Made by a program: the position numbers and the translations under genes
Shown here: one piece after another, positions 1 to 7,620 of the stretch
How the letters are laid out: every line of letters begins with the position of its first letter
Numbering within the stretch: position 1 is the first letter of the stretch
From: a virus
DNA: 34,278 nucleotides
IMG/VR virus record: IMGVR_UViG_3300002180_000287
Coordinates: 862-35,139 of that record
Strand: one strand, 5' to 3'
The notes under the pieces: generated by a model
The model's input: only the letters and a program-made list of their open reading frames with translations
Database searches by the model: none
What the model was told of the DNA's origin: nothing

Positions 1-191
1 TGTTCCTCTGAGTTGAATGCTAAAAAATCCTGTTGGCCATGAATAATAGCGCCAGTCGTCACCATTTCAGTATAAAGAAGGGTGGTTGATGTTAGTAAAC
101 GATGGAAGTACCGACAGTGACGATCGGTCCAGTCCAGCATCGGGGCCACTGAAATTCGGTGGCCTTTATTTTTTCCTGCGTAGCGCGTCAT
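1..191 (-). CDS. dusA: tRNA-dihydrouridine synthase A, N-terminal part (cut by window edge)
   Basis: DusA reduces uridine to dihydrouridine in the D-loop of tRNAs, using FMN and NADPH. Reading the minus strand from ATG at 191 gives [20 protein letters not shown] and then [13 protein letters not shown], followed by [15 protein letters not shown]. These are hallmark DusA N-terminal motifs: the [12 protein letters not shown] flavin-site start and the TEMV/GAIIHG segment. An AGAGG ribosome site lies 5 nt upstream of the ATG. The rest of the gene continues beyond position 1. The bases from about 140 to 191, including start codon and ribosome site, are inferred to be phage-derived, because the core repeat is at 129-152 and the host's own 5' end is found at the far side of the prophage. 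The fused gene therefore looks functional, with a phage-supplied N-terminus. Confidence 0.93.
   Translation of the reverse strand, partial: MTRYAGKNKGHRISVAPMLDWTDRHCRYFHRLLTSTTLLYTEMVTTGAIIHGQQDFLAFNSEE
129..152. other. attachment core at left prophage end (attL side)
   Basis: This 24-bp stretch matches 34160-34183 at 20 of 24 positions. The longest perfect run is TCCAGCAT (133-140 and 34164-34171). Both copies encode the DusA motif SVAPMLDW on the minus strand and mostly differ at codon third positions, as expected for a phage attP that mimics the conserved gene. dusA is a known integration site for a specific family of tyrosine integrases. Strand exchange within this stretch is inferred. 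Confidence 0.85.
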
Positions 192-267
192 ACATACCTC
201 TTGCATTATCTTGCACAGTTTCCAAATTGCCGCGAATTGCTGTAAATTGCCGTATGTTTCTGTTCCC

Positions 268-287
268 GGTCACCCAATAGTCACCCA
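268..287 (+). repeat. integrase arm-type repeat, left copy
   Basis: GGTCACCCAATAGTCACCCA occurs here and again, perfectly, at 34103-34122. A further TAGTCACCCA lies at 34081-34090. Each 20-bp copy contains two GTCACCC elements. The repeats lie just inside both attachment cores, which is where arm-type integrase binding sites sit in tyrosine-recombinase phages. The left copy is immediately upstream of the integrase start, so it could also regulate int. The binding role is inferred from position. Confidence 0.65.
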
Positions 288-300
288 AAAAGGTTGGACA

Positions 301-1374
301 ATGGCAAGCTTAAGCATCGAAAAACGAAAACGAAAAACAGGTGAACCCACCTATCGCGCAATTGTTCGAGTCAAAAAAAACAAGAAGATTATACATCAGG
401 AAAGCAAAACCTTCAGAGAAGATAAACTCGCCAGGGCATGGGGTAAGCGTCGACAAAGTCTCATTGAGGCTGAGTTTGCTTCTGGCCAACCATCCAGGCG
501 AGCATGCTCTATTGGTGAAATGCTCGACCGCTACATTTCTGATGACCGGTTGTGGGATAAAGTTAAACGCTCCAGGCGCTACGTGGTCAACCTTTTGCGT
601 GACTCTATGCTGGCAAAAATTCAGACTGACGAGCTCAGCACTCAAAACCTGATTGACTACTGCAGGCTCAGAAACGGAGCCGGCGCATCACCTACTACTG
701 TTCGCATCGATATAAGTGTTCTTCGCTCAACAATGCGGATCATGTCTTCAGCACATTCGGTGGCCGTCGACCTCGGTGTTTTCGAGAACGCTACGCCCAT
801 ACTTTTTGAGTTGGGCCTTGTGTCCAAGTCTCAGCGGCGCAGCCGTCGGCCGACAGAGAGAGAGGTTGAACAGATAAGAAAAGAGCTGGCAAAGCGGCAA
901 AGTAAACGCCAGGCAAAAATTCCACTCACTGACATATTCGAGTTTTCTATATTGTCCTGCATGCGCATTGGTGAAGTCTGCAAGCTTCGATGGGATGACC
1001 TGGACGAAAGCAACAAAGCTGTCCTGGTGCGCGACCGAAAAGACCCACGCAAAAAAGAAGGCAACCACATGTGGTGCCCGTTGCTCGGCGGAGCATTTGA
1101 AATCGTTGCCAGACAACCAAGGAATGGTGAGCTGATATTCCCGTACCAATCACGATCAGTTACTGCAGCGTTTCAGCGTGTCCGGAAGAAGCTCGGCATC
1201 GAGGACCTTCGTTACCACGACCTTCGCAGAGAGGGGGCCAGCAGACTCTTCGAGCGAGGCTACTCTATTGATGAAGTAGCAAGAGTCACTGGGCACAGAA
1301 ACATCAATATGCTCTGGCAGGTTTATACAGAACTTTATCCAGGCAAGATGAGAGATTTATTCAAAGCAGATTGA
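301..1374 (+). CDS. int: dusA-type phage integrase (tyrosine recombinase)
   Basis: Site-specific recombinase expected to insert and excise the phage at dusA. The 357-aa protein has an N-terminal arm-binding region rich in lysine (KRKRKTGEPTYRAIVRVKK), a middle SAM-like core-binding region, and a C-terminal catalytic domain. Visible catalytic residues are R222 in SCMRIGEVCKLRW, H306 and R309 in YHDLRREGASRLF, H332 in VTGHRNINMLW, and the nucleophile Y342 in WQVYTELYP. ATG at 301 was chosen because it starts the MASLSIEKRKRK segment typical of such integrases. Longer in-frame starts run through the arm-repeat region. The gene lies next to attL and reads away from dusA. No excisionase was recognised with certainty; one of the small right-arm regulators may serve. 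Confidence 0.95.
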   Translation: MASLSIEKRKRKTGEPTYRAIVRVKKNKKIIHQESKTFREDKLARAWGKRRQSLIEAEFASGQPSRRACSIGEMLDRYISDDRLWDKVKRSRRYVVNLLRDSMLAKIQTDELSTQNLIDYCRLRNGAGASPTTVRIDISVLRSTMRIMSSAHSVAVDLGVFENATPILFELGLVSKSQRRSRRPTEREVEQIRKELAKRQSKRQAKIPLTDIFEFSILSCMRIGEVCKLRWDDLDESNKAVLVRDRKDPRKKEGNHMWCPLLGGAFEIVARQPRNGELIFPYQSRSVTAAFQRVRKKLGIEDLRYHDLRREGASRLFERGYSIDEVARVTGHRNINMLWQVYTELYPGKMRDLFKAD

Positions 1375-1444
1375 TGAGTAATTTAAGCACTGAATTAAGT
1401 ATATTTTACCGCGTATAAAAAAGGGGAAAATAAAGTCAGGGGGG

Positions 1445-1742
1445 GCATCGGAAAAAGGTAACATTGGTAACATTTTTTAAGAACTCGCTTACAGCCCTTT
1501 AAAATCAAGACTTTTAGTAATCTAGCAAAAGGTAACATAAGGGTAACTAAAGAGTTACATGTTACCTTTTAAAATGGTAACTTTATTATTTTGAAAAGAT
1601 GAACAAAATCAAATACTTAATTTTATGTTACCTTTTGCGTTACCCTTTGTTACCCCTAAAAGGTAACATTCAAAAACCTTTAAAATCATATGCTTACGCT
1701 GTTATTTTAAACCCCGTTACCAATGTTACCTTTTTCCGATGC
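1445..1742. repeat. GGTAAC iteron block inside a 27-bp inverted repeat; candidate replication origin
   Basis: The perfect 27-bp arms lie at 1445-1471 and 1716-1742. Each arm reads GCATCGGAAAAA followed by GGTAACATTGGTAAC, and each is flanked outside by a G or C run. Within 274 bp there are twelve exact hexamers. Six are GGTAAC (1457, 1466, 1531, 1542, 1576, 1662) and six are GTTACC (1561, 1627, 1639, 1649, 1716, 1725). The block is AT-rich, has no convincing ORF, and lies between int and cos. Iterons plus AT-rich DNA suggest a replication origin or a binding array for the phage primase-helicase. P4 alpha protein uses comparable short iterons at its ori and crr. A regulatory array is the alternative. 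Confidence 0.6.
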
Positions 1743-1911
1743 TCCCCCCGTCTACCAGAATTGTCAGAATGGATATGAAACCCCATATTTAGCCGTTGCT
1801 ATTCGTTGAAACCCGTTGTAAATAAAGGGCTGTAGAGGTTCTCTCAGGCTCTTTGCTTGGCGTGCTAACAGCCTTTCGTTTGCTCGAAAAATTTAATAGC
1901 AAAAGCGCGCA

Positions 1912-1930
1912 GGCGAGGCGGGGTTAGCAC
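1912..1930. other. cohesive-end site (cos) of P2 type
   Basis: GGCGAGGCGGGGTTAGCAC matches the 19-nt P2 cohesive end, recalled as GGCGAGGCGGGGAAAGCAC, at 17 of 19 positions. As in P2 it lies directly beside gene Q, the first gene of the packaged genome. Terminase (P with M) would cut here to give 19-nt single-stranded ends. I see no gene in 1743-1911 or 1931-1963, which presumably hold terminase-binding flanks. Confidence 0.85.
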
Positions 1931-1963
1931 CGCGCAGTTTCAGCGCAATTTTGTGGTTTTCAG

Positions 1964-1992
1964 ACAAAAAAAGACCCGGCAGGTGCCGGGCC
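1964..1992 (-). terminator. rho-independent terminator of the leftward P-Q operon
   Basis: On the minus strand a GC-rich hairpin (stem CCCGGC at 1975-1980 with GCCGGG at 1985-1990, 4-nt loop) is followed by C and seven T. It lies about 45 nt beyond the Q stop codon. Confidence 0.8.
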
Positions 1993-2034
1993 AACTCGCA
2001 GGTATTGGAGAAGCCTGCATCCAGGGAGAACGCT

Positions 2035-3021
2035 TTACTCTTTGTCTTTGGAGAGCGTGTAGGGCTTGAACCGAACGATTTCTTCACCTGCCCAGTCGTT
2101 TATTGAGGTGAATATAGCTCTCAGAGACTCCATTTCGTTTGCATCGAACACTTCAGCGGCCTTGCCTGAGTCACCAAAGCCGCCAGTGTTATTAGGAACA
2201 ATACCCATCAATTGCGGCGGCACTCGGTGAGCTGCCAGCTGATCATCACGAGACACGTTTTTGACGTTCAGGAACTCGTCTTTGGCTGCCACTTCTGATA
2301 CTGGCATCAGTTTAAGGCCGTCTTTGTTGCCACCAGGGGCGTAAAGCAGGAGGTTTCGGAAGTTGCCAGGCCCTTTGCTGTCTTTTAGTGCTTTGCGGAG
2401 TGAGTCAATGTCATCTTCTTTTTGAAGCGCATCGGTCATATAGAGGATAAAGCCAGCGTGAGACCCATTCTCATAGTACTTGCGGCGGAACAGCGTTGCA
2501 GATTCGTTCAGGAGTGAAGAGTTCATCGAAGCGGTGTAGTCTGGTATGCCATAAAGCTCCTGGTTAATGTCAGCTTCGGTTAGCTGAAACACAGAGTTTG
2601 CATTAAACTCTCGAGACTCATGGAAGTTAGGCACCCACCAGTAGTTGTCCGACTTGAAGCCTTTGCGCGTGTATTTAGCCGGCGAGCGCTTGTACTGCAA
2701 TGTCTTGCCTGTCCGGCTCTTCACTCGCTCAACATAGGCGTTAGCAAATATAAGAAAGTCGATAGCCAGCCCAGTGAACTCTGCTGTGCTCAACTTAGGG
2801 TGAGGTATAAAGCAGCTTCTCAGGATATTTCGTTTCACCTGGATAGCACTTGCATGGTGAACTGCCGCCCGGTAAATACGGGATAACCCATCGGGTGATA
2901 ACGGCATTTCATACCACTTACCGTTGTGCATGGCTTCGAGGTAGTCAAATATGTCACGGTTGTTCAGAACTGGCGAAGGCTCGCCAAACGTGAATGCTTC
3001 CATTGTTTGCTGTTTGCTCAT
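2035..3021 (-). CDS. Q: phage portal protein (P2 gpQ family)
   Basis: Portal protein forming the dodecameric DNA-entry vertex of the capsid. The 328 aa are close to P2 gpQ (about 344 aa). Family features include the N-terminal MEAFTFGEPSPVLNNRDIFDYLE with the GKWYEMPLS segment, a central LEC-like portion with LRKALKDSKGPGNFRNLLLYAPGGNKDGLKLMPVSE (read in two blocks), and the C-terminal RVPPQLMGIVPNNTGGFGD motif that is strongly conserved in P2-like portals. Its ATG overlaps the stop of P (TAATG), so the two are translationally coupled. A terminator follows. Confidence 0.96.
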   Translation of the reverse strand: MSKQQTMEAFTFGEPSPVLNNRDIFDYLEAMHNGKWYEMPLSPDGLSRIYRAAVHHASAIQVKRNILRSCFIPHPKLSTAEFTGLAIDFLIFANAYVERVKSRTGKTLQYKRSPAKYTRKGFKSDNYWWVPNFHESREFNANSVFQLTEADINQELYGIPDYTASMNSSLLNESATLFRRKYYENGSHAGFILYMTDALQKEDDIDSLRKALKDSKGPGNFRNLLLYAPGGNKDGLKLMPVSEVAAKDEFLNVKNVSRDDQLAAHRVPPQLMGIVPNNTGGFGDSGKAAEVFDANEMESLRAIFTSINDWAGEEIVRFKPYTLSKDKE

Positions 3022-4787
3022 TAGTCGTATAACTCCATAAATCCGGATTTGCTCCCGCTGCTACCTTCCAACGGCTCGTTGTGTAATGCGTGCATAATTG
3101 CCCAGGCTAAATCTGCATGACTAGCTTCTTTGGAACGACCAGCCTCATAGGTTGGCGCCCTGCCTGACGCTGTAACTGACTTGCGAATACTGATGAATGA
3201 CTGAGCGATGTCAGTACTGCCGGCATCAAATTCCAACCGGCCTTTGCTGATCACGTCATGGCCCTTCATAACCAGACGACCTTTCACCACTGGCGAGTAT
3301 TGGAAAGGCGTTGCTTGGGGGAAGAACTGTTTAACCAGCTGAAAAACGCCCTCACCAATACCAGTAATATCAATACCGATATAAGTCACCCGGTACCGCT
3401 TAGTAATATCCTTAATGGCATCAGCCTGGGCCTTGAAGTCCTTGCCTCGCCACTGATATTTCTCAAGTACTCTGAATTTTCCGCCCTCGGTTACTGGAGG
3501 CGCAATCACTGCACAGCCGGCACTGTCACCAATACCGCCTTTGGCTGGGTCGTACCCAACCCAAACTTCGCGATTAGCAAGCGGGCGCCCGGCTAATGGC
3601 TTGAAGTCTTCCCAAACTTCCCAGCTGTCTACCATGCAGCGCTGCATCATCGGCATTGAGAAAACAGAAGACGTGTCATCGATGAATTGACACATCAACA
3701 GGTTTTGGTACTCGTCCGGACTGTACTCAAGCTTTAACTGGTCGAGGTCGAAGAGGTCACAGCCGCCCTTAACCGCATCTTCAACGGTTATAATTTGACG
3801 CCAGTGGCCATCATCACACTTTTTACCATCGACAAGGTTAGCGTGAGATAGGTCCAACTGTATTTTGTCCGCTTTTGCGCGCCCACGGTTGAAGTGGTCA
3901 CCCGACCAGAACGGGTAGGCATCATGCTCAAGGCTTGAAGGTGTTGAAAAGTAGGTTTGACGCCATTTTTTATGCAGCGCCATACCCGAGGCAACCTTTC
4001 TGAACTCCTGAAACTTGTGGATCCAAAAGTATTCATCTAAGTACAGGTTGCCGTGATAACTTTGCGCCGTTCTGGCATTGGTGCCCAAGAAATAAAGATG
4101 AGCGCCATTAGGTAAAACAATTGGGTCACCTCGCAGCTCAACACCAACCGTGTCTTTTACGAACTGAACGATATATTGACGGAATACATGCGCCTGGGCC
4201 TTACTGGCCGACAGGAAGATTTGATTGCGCCCCGTTTCCATGGCATCAATAAATGCTTCATGGGCAAAATAAAAGGTCGCCCCGATTTGGCGCGACTTAA
4301 GAATGTTCCGAATACGGTGTTTCAGGCCTGCCTGGTACCAGCCTTTTTGATAGTCAAACATTGTTTCATGGAACGACTCAACCAGCTTGCTTTGCTGGTC
4401 ATCGTCAATGGCGTTTCGTTCAGGTTTTTTGCGGGGGCCTTTGTTGCGGTTAGCAACATTGGGGTTAAGGTCCACTTCATTGCCGCTGCCGTTATATTTG
4501 TGAACTCTGGCCATGCGCTCTTGCTGACGCATGAGAAGGTCTATTTCTTTAAAGTCCTTACCTTCTTTCTGGTCCTTGTTGATAAGAGTAATCAGTCGCG
4601 CCTCTAGGTTCGCTTCTACCCTGTCCAGGGGCTTAACCTTGTCCCACTGCTCACTTTTCTTCCAGGTGCTAATGGTCGACTCTGGAATGTCAAGCATTTC
4701 AGAGATTCGGCGCAGCCGATAGCCCTGCCAATATAAATTTCTGGCCTGCAGCTTCGGGTCTAAATCGGGGTTAGTTCTTATTTTCAT
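3021..4787 (-). CDS. P: terminase large subunit, ATPase-nuclease (P2 gpP family)
   Basis: Packaging motor that cuts at cos and pumps DNA into the procapsid with the small subunit M and portal Q. The 588 aa match P2 gpP in length (about 590). An N-terminal helix-turn-helix (about residues 17-45, YRLRRISEMLDIPESTISTW) probably recognises DNA. The ATPase core carries the unusual P2-type P-loop SRQIGAT at 165-171, followed by FLSASKAQAHVFRQYI. The C-terminal RNase H-like nuclease shows WVGYDPAKGG, YIGIDITGIGEG and the final SHADLAWAIMHAL acidic motif. The ATG at 4787 has no clear ribosome site and lies 56 nt from the centre of the late-promoter dyad, so its message may be leaderless. Confidence 0.97.
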   Translation of the reverse strand: MKIRTNPDLDPKLQARNLYWQGYRLRRISEMLDIPESTISTWKKSEQWDKVKPLDRVEANLEARLITLINKDQKEGKDFKEIDLLMRQQERMARVHKYNGSGNEVDLNPNVANRNKGPRKKPERNAIDDDQQSKLVESFHETMFDYQKGWYQAGLKHRIRNILKSRQIGATFYFAHEAFIDAMETGRNQIFLSASKAQAHVFRQYIVQFVKDTVGVELRGDPIVLPNGAHLYFLGTNARTAQSYHGNLYLDEYFWIHKFQEFRKVASGMALHKKWRQTYFSTPSSLEHDAYPFWSGDHFNRGRAKADKIQLDLSHANLVDGKKCDDGHWRQIITVEDAVKGGCDLFDLDQLKLEYSPDEYQNLLMCQFIDDTSSVFSMPMMQRCMVDSWEVWEDFKPLAGRPLANREVWVGYDPAKGGIGDSAGCAVIAPPVTEGGKFRVLEKYQWRGKDFKAQADAIKDITKRYRVTYIGIDITGIGEGVFQLVKQFFPQATPFQYSPVVKGRLVMKGHDVISKGRLEFDAGSTDIAQSFISIRKSVTASGRAPTYEAGRSKEASHADLAWAIMHALHNEPLEGSSGSKSGFMELYD

Positions 4788-4831
4788 GCGGTCAGTCTAC
4801 AAGCCGCAAAGCCACGTCCTATGCACTTTCA

Positions 4832-4854
4832 GTTGTTTATTAGCCTTTTACAAC
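4832..4854. promoter_or_regulatory. late-promoter activator dyad between P and O
   Basis: GTTGT at 4832-4836 and ACAAC at 4850-4854 form a dyad with 13 nt between. The same element, with the core TTGTTTATTxxxCTTTTACAA, recurs at 14214-14236 and 21319-21341. P2 late promoters carry a related TGTTGT/ACAACA dyad centred near -55 that binds the Ogr zinc-finger activator. This copy lies in the divergent P/O gap and could serve both directions. Confidence 0.75.
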
Positions 4855-4928
4855 CCCAGTAAATTGACCGCACGCGCCTGGCTACTGACCATACCGATTA
4901 AAAACCCGAAACCGACAGGACCCTGACC

Positions 4929-5762
4929 ATGGCTAAAAGTAAATTCTTTCGTGTAGCAACTGAAGGCGGCACGACCGATGGCCGAGTTATCGAGCGCAGC
5001 TGGCTTGAACAGATAGCTGCCAACTACGACCAGGACAAATACGGCGCTCGCGTATGGCTTGAGCACATTCGCGGACTAAGACCAGATAGCGATTTTAAAG
5101 CTTATGGCGATGTTGTTGCCGTTAAGACGGAAGAGAACAGCGAAGGCAAGTTAGTGCTTTACGCACAAATCGAGCCGACTGAAAGCCTTGTTAAGCTTAA
5201 TCGCGACAAGCAAAAAATTTACACATCCATTGAAGTTGAGCCTAACTTCTCTGACACCGGCGAAGCTTACCTGATGGGCCTAGCGGTAACTGATAGCCCG
5301 GCAAGCCTTGGCACTGAAATGCTGTCATTTTCTGCAAAGGCAGATAACAGCCCCCTGGCTGGCCGAAAACAGAGCCCGACCACATTGTTCAGCGCCGCCG
5401 TTGAGTTTGAATTAGAGCTTGAAGACGAAGGCTCTGAAAACGAATCACAAGAACCACCTTCTTTGCTAAGCCGTGTAAAAACACTTTTGAGCAAGCACAA
5501 GAAAGCCTCGACCGCTGACTTCACTGAGGTGCATTCAGCAGTTGAAGAAATTGCCACGCAGACCAGCGAACTAATGGGTCAATACAAGACCGAAATTGCC
5601 AAGCTGGACAAGCTGCAGAACGACTTCAACGCACTCAAAAAAGAGTACGACGATACAGCATCAGCATTCACCGAGCTGAAAAGCCAGCTAGACAGCGAGC
5701 CAGCTGGCACCCAGCGCCCTCCTGCAACTGGTGGCGGTGACACTGTAGCCACCGACTGCTAA
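4929..5762 (+). CDS. O: capsid scaffold and maturation protease (P2 gpO family)
   Basis: gpO is an internal scaffold and serine protease that trims N, itself and head-completion proteins during procapsid maturation. The 277 aa resemble P2 gpO (about 284). The N-terminal protease part begins AKSKFFRVATEGGTTDGRVI. D17, H46 (LEHIRG) and S100 (YTSIEVEP) lie where the P2 triad Asp, His and Ser would fall; this residue assignment is inferred by position. The LMGLAVTDSPASLGTEML segment is typical. The C-terminal third is a charged coiled coil (TSELMGQYKTEIAKLDKLQ) acting as scaffold, with a flexible Pro/Gly tail. It is the first gene of the rightward head operon. Confidence 0.95.
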   Translation: MAKSKFFRVATEGGTTDGRVIERSWLEQIAANYDQDKYGARVWLEHIRGLRPDSDFKAYGDVVAVKTEENSEGKLVLYAQIEPTESLVKLNRDKQKIYTSIEVEPNFSDTGEAYLMGLAVTDSPASLGTEMLSFSAKADNSPLAGRKQSPTTLFSAAVEFELELEDEGSENESQEPPSLLSRVKTLLSKHKKASTADFTEVHSAVEEIATQTSELMGQYKTEIAKLDKLQNDFNALKKEYDDTASAFTELKSQLDSEPAGTQRPPATGGGDTVATDC

Positions 5763-5801
5763 CGCGGCCAAGCAATCAACTGTTAATTAAGGAAAACAGA
5801 A

Positions 5802-6809
5802 ATGCGCAACGAGACACGAAAGCTTTTTAACGACTTCCAAAACCGGCTCGCTACCCTGAATGGTGTAGAAAGTGTTGGAGCAAAATTCACTGTTGAGCCG
5901 AGTGTTCAGCAAACGCTAGAAACACGCATGCAAGAGAGCTCAGAGTTCTTGAACAGCATTAACGTAATTGGCGTGAATGAACAGCAAGGCGAGAAGCTGG
6001 GCTTAGGCATCAGCGGTACCATTGCTGGTCGTACTGACACGAATCAGAACGACCGCCAGCCAACCGACCCAACCGATATGGAAGGCAGCTCTTACTTCTG
6101 TAAGCAGACCAACTTCGATACTGCCTTACGCTACGGCAAACTGGACGCTTGGGCTAAATTCCAGGACTTCCAGACACGCATCCGCGACGCCATTTTAAAA
6201 CGCCAGGCATTAGACCGCATCATGATCGGTTTTAATGGTACCTCTGCGGCCGCTCAGTCTGACCGTGTAACGAACCCACTGCTGCAGGATGTCAACATTG
6301 GTTGGCTGCAAAAAATGCGTGACCACGCAGCAGAGCGCGTTATGACCGAAGTGGTCGATGCTTCAGGCAAAATTACTGTTGGCACAAGTGGTGACTACAA
6401 GAACCTGGACGCCCTAGTTTATGACATGGTGAACAACCTGATTGACCCTTGGCACCAGGACGATACCGAGTTAGTCGTATTAACTGGTCGCAAACTGCTT
6501 TCAGACAAGTACTTCCCGCTAGTTAACTCTGACCTGGTACCAACTGAGAAAACAGCGGCCGACATGATGATTAGCCAGAAGCGTATTGGCGGCCTTCAGG
6601 CTGTTCGAGTACCGCATTTCCCTGCCAACACCATTATGGTGACGCGCCTGGACAACCTTAGCCTGTACTGGCAGGAAGGCTCTCGCCGCCGCAACATCAT
6701 CGACAACCCGAAACGCGACCAAATCGAAAACTACGAATCAAGCAACGATGCTTACGTAGTTGAAGACTACGGTTGCGCTGCGGTTGCTGAAAACATCGAG
6801 CTGGCTTAA
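5802..6809 (+). CDS. N: major capsid protein precursor (P2 gpN family)
   Basis: HK97-fold shell protein. The 335 aa are near P2 gpN (about 357). Family marks are the N-terminal MRNETRKLFNDFQNRLATLNGV scaffold arm (expected to be cleaved by O), GLGISGTIAGRTDTNQNDRQ, the FDTALRYGKLDAWAKF segment and the C-terminal GGLQAVRVPHFPANTIMVTRLDNLSLYWQEGSRRR (read in two parts). A good ribosome site (AAGGA) lies about 8 nt upstream of ATG 5802. It stands between O and M, exactly the P2 order. Confidence 0.96.
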   Translation: MRNETRKLFNDFQNRLATLNGVESVGAKFTVEPSVQQTLETRMQESSEFLNSINVIGVNEQQGEKLGLGISGTIAGRTDTNQNDRQPTDPTDMEGSSYFCKQTNFDTALRYGKLDAWAKFQDFQTRIRDAILKRQALDRIMIGFNGTSAAAQSDRVTNPLLQDVNIGWLQKMRDHAAERVMTEVVDASGKITVGTSGDYKNLDALVYDMVNNLIDPWHQDDTELVVLTGRKLLSDKYFPLVNSDLVPTEKTAADMMISQKRIGGLQAVRVPHFPANTIMVTRLDNLSLYWQEGSRRRNIIDNPKRDQIENYESSNDAYVVEDYGCAAVAENIELA

Positions 6810-6848
6810 TTGCCGGCTCTGCCTCTTTTCTAACTTAGGGAGCGAGCT

Positions 6849-7514
6849 ATGACACCCGCTGAAAAACACCGCCAGCGCGTACTGGCAAGCAAGCGCACCA
6901 GTGAAGATGAAAATGCTTCACGCAAAGGTGCTAATCAGTACGAGCTGATGTTAATGCAGCTGGCTGACCACAAGCGCAGCCTTAAACAAGCGCAGAGCAT
7001 TGAGCGCAAAAAAGAAATGAAGTCAAAACTTGTGGCTGAGTATGACAGCTACATTGACGGCGTTCTTGAAGCGCAATCAGGCCAGCAGGATGACGTATTG
7101 ATGACGCTGCTTATTTGGCACATTGATGCCGGCAACTACGACCGAGCATTAGAAATTGCTGAGTACGCCATCATTCATGACCTGCAAACGCCTGATCAGT
7201 ACGAGCGCACCACTGGCTGCTTAATTGTTGAAGAAATTGCAACGGCAGCTTTGGCATCAGAAAACGACGAATCACCGTTTAGCCTGGAAACACTCAACCG
7301 TGTGCAGGACCTTACGGCTGAACTCGATATGTTTGACCAGGTGCGCGCCAAGTTCTTCCGCGCATTAGCCGAAGCGCACGAGCGTGAAGGCAATGACGAA
7401 GAAGCTATTGCCTATTACGAGAAGGCGCTAAAACTGCATGACCGTGTTGGCTGTAAGCAGGCGTTAACAGCCCTTAAGAAGAAAGTTGAAAAAGACAGTG
7501 AGAGCAAAGGCTAA
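6849..7514 (+). CDS. M: terminase small subunit (P2 gpM family)
   Basis: DNA-binding partner of gpP in cos recognition and cutting. The 221 aa begin MTPAEKHRQRVLASKRTSED, the standard gpM opening, and contain the family segment YDRALEIAEYAIIHDLQTPD near the middle. The C-terminal part (FFRALAEAHEREGNDEEAIAYYEKALKLHDRVGCK) reads like a TPR helix pair, as in other gpM proteins. A GGGAGCGAG ribosome site precedes ATG 6849. Confidence 0.95.
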   Translation: MTPAEKHRQRVLASKRTSEDENASRKGANQYELMLMQLADHKRSLKQAQSIERKKEMKSKLVAEYDSYIDGVLEAQSGQQDDVLMTLLIWHIDAGNYDRALEIAEYAIIHDLQTPDQYERTTGCLIVEEIATAALASENDESPFSLETLNRVQDLTAELDMFDQVRAKFFRALAEAHEREGNDEEAIAYYEKALKLHDRVGCKQALTALKKKVEKDSESKG

Positions 7515-7550
7515 GCCTTTACTCGCTAACCGAGCGTAACCCGCGCGTCA

Positions 7551-7604
7551 GGCCGGCTCACTCCCTAATTTCTGCTCGCTGAATGACGGGAGTGACCACC
7601 GGCC
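7551..7604 (+). other. strong interrupted hairpin upstream of gene L
   Basis: GGCCGG (7551-7556) pairs with CCGGCC (7599-7604), and CACTCCC (7559-7565) pairs with GGGAGTG (7588-7594), leaving a small internal bulge and a 22-nt loop. The structure ends 6 nt before the GGAGGT ribosome site of L. It may be an mRNA-processing or translation-control element. There is no T run, so it is not a simple terminator. Confidence 0.45.
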
Positions 7605-7620
7605 ACCCACGGAGGTAAAT

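Noticed and set aside
144-175. GGCCAC/GTGGCC hairpin followed by a T run, like a plus-strand terminator
   Set aside because: It lies in the coding start of dusA on the other strand, no plus-strand gene precedes it, and the stem comes largely from codons of the attachment motif.
86-280. Open frame with an LVNDGSTDS segment resembling a glycosyltransferase motif
   Set aside because: It is antisense to the dusA start, which has much stronger evidence, and has no other glycosyltransferase feature.
748-1149. Minus-strand open frames opposite the integrase
   Set aside because: They are shadows of int. The catalytic motifs on the plus strand fix the coding frame.
1445-1742. GGTAAC array considered as a CRISPR
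   Set aside because: Units are 6 bp, occur in both orientations at irregular spacing, and lack unique spacers of uniform length.
1893-2087. Minus-strand frame overlapping cos and the end of Q
   Set aside because: It runs through the Q terminator and cos site and is out of frame with Q; a chance ORF.
4176-4607. Plus-strand open frame of 143 aa opposite terminase P
   Set aside because: It is a shadow of the strongly conserved P gene, with no ribosome site or family resemblance.
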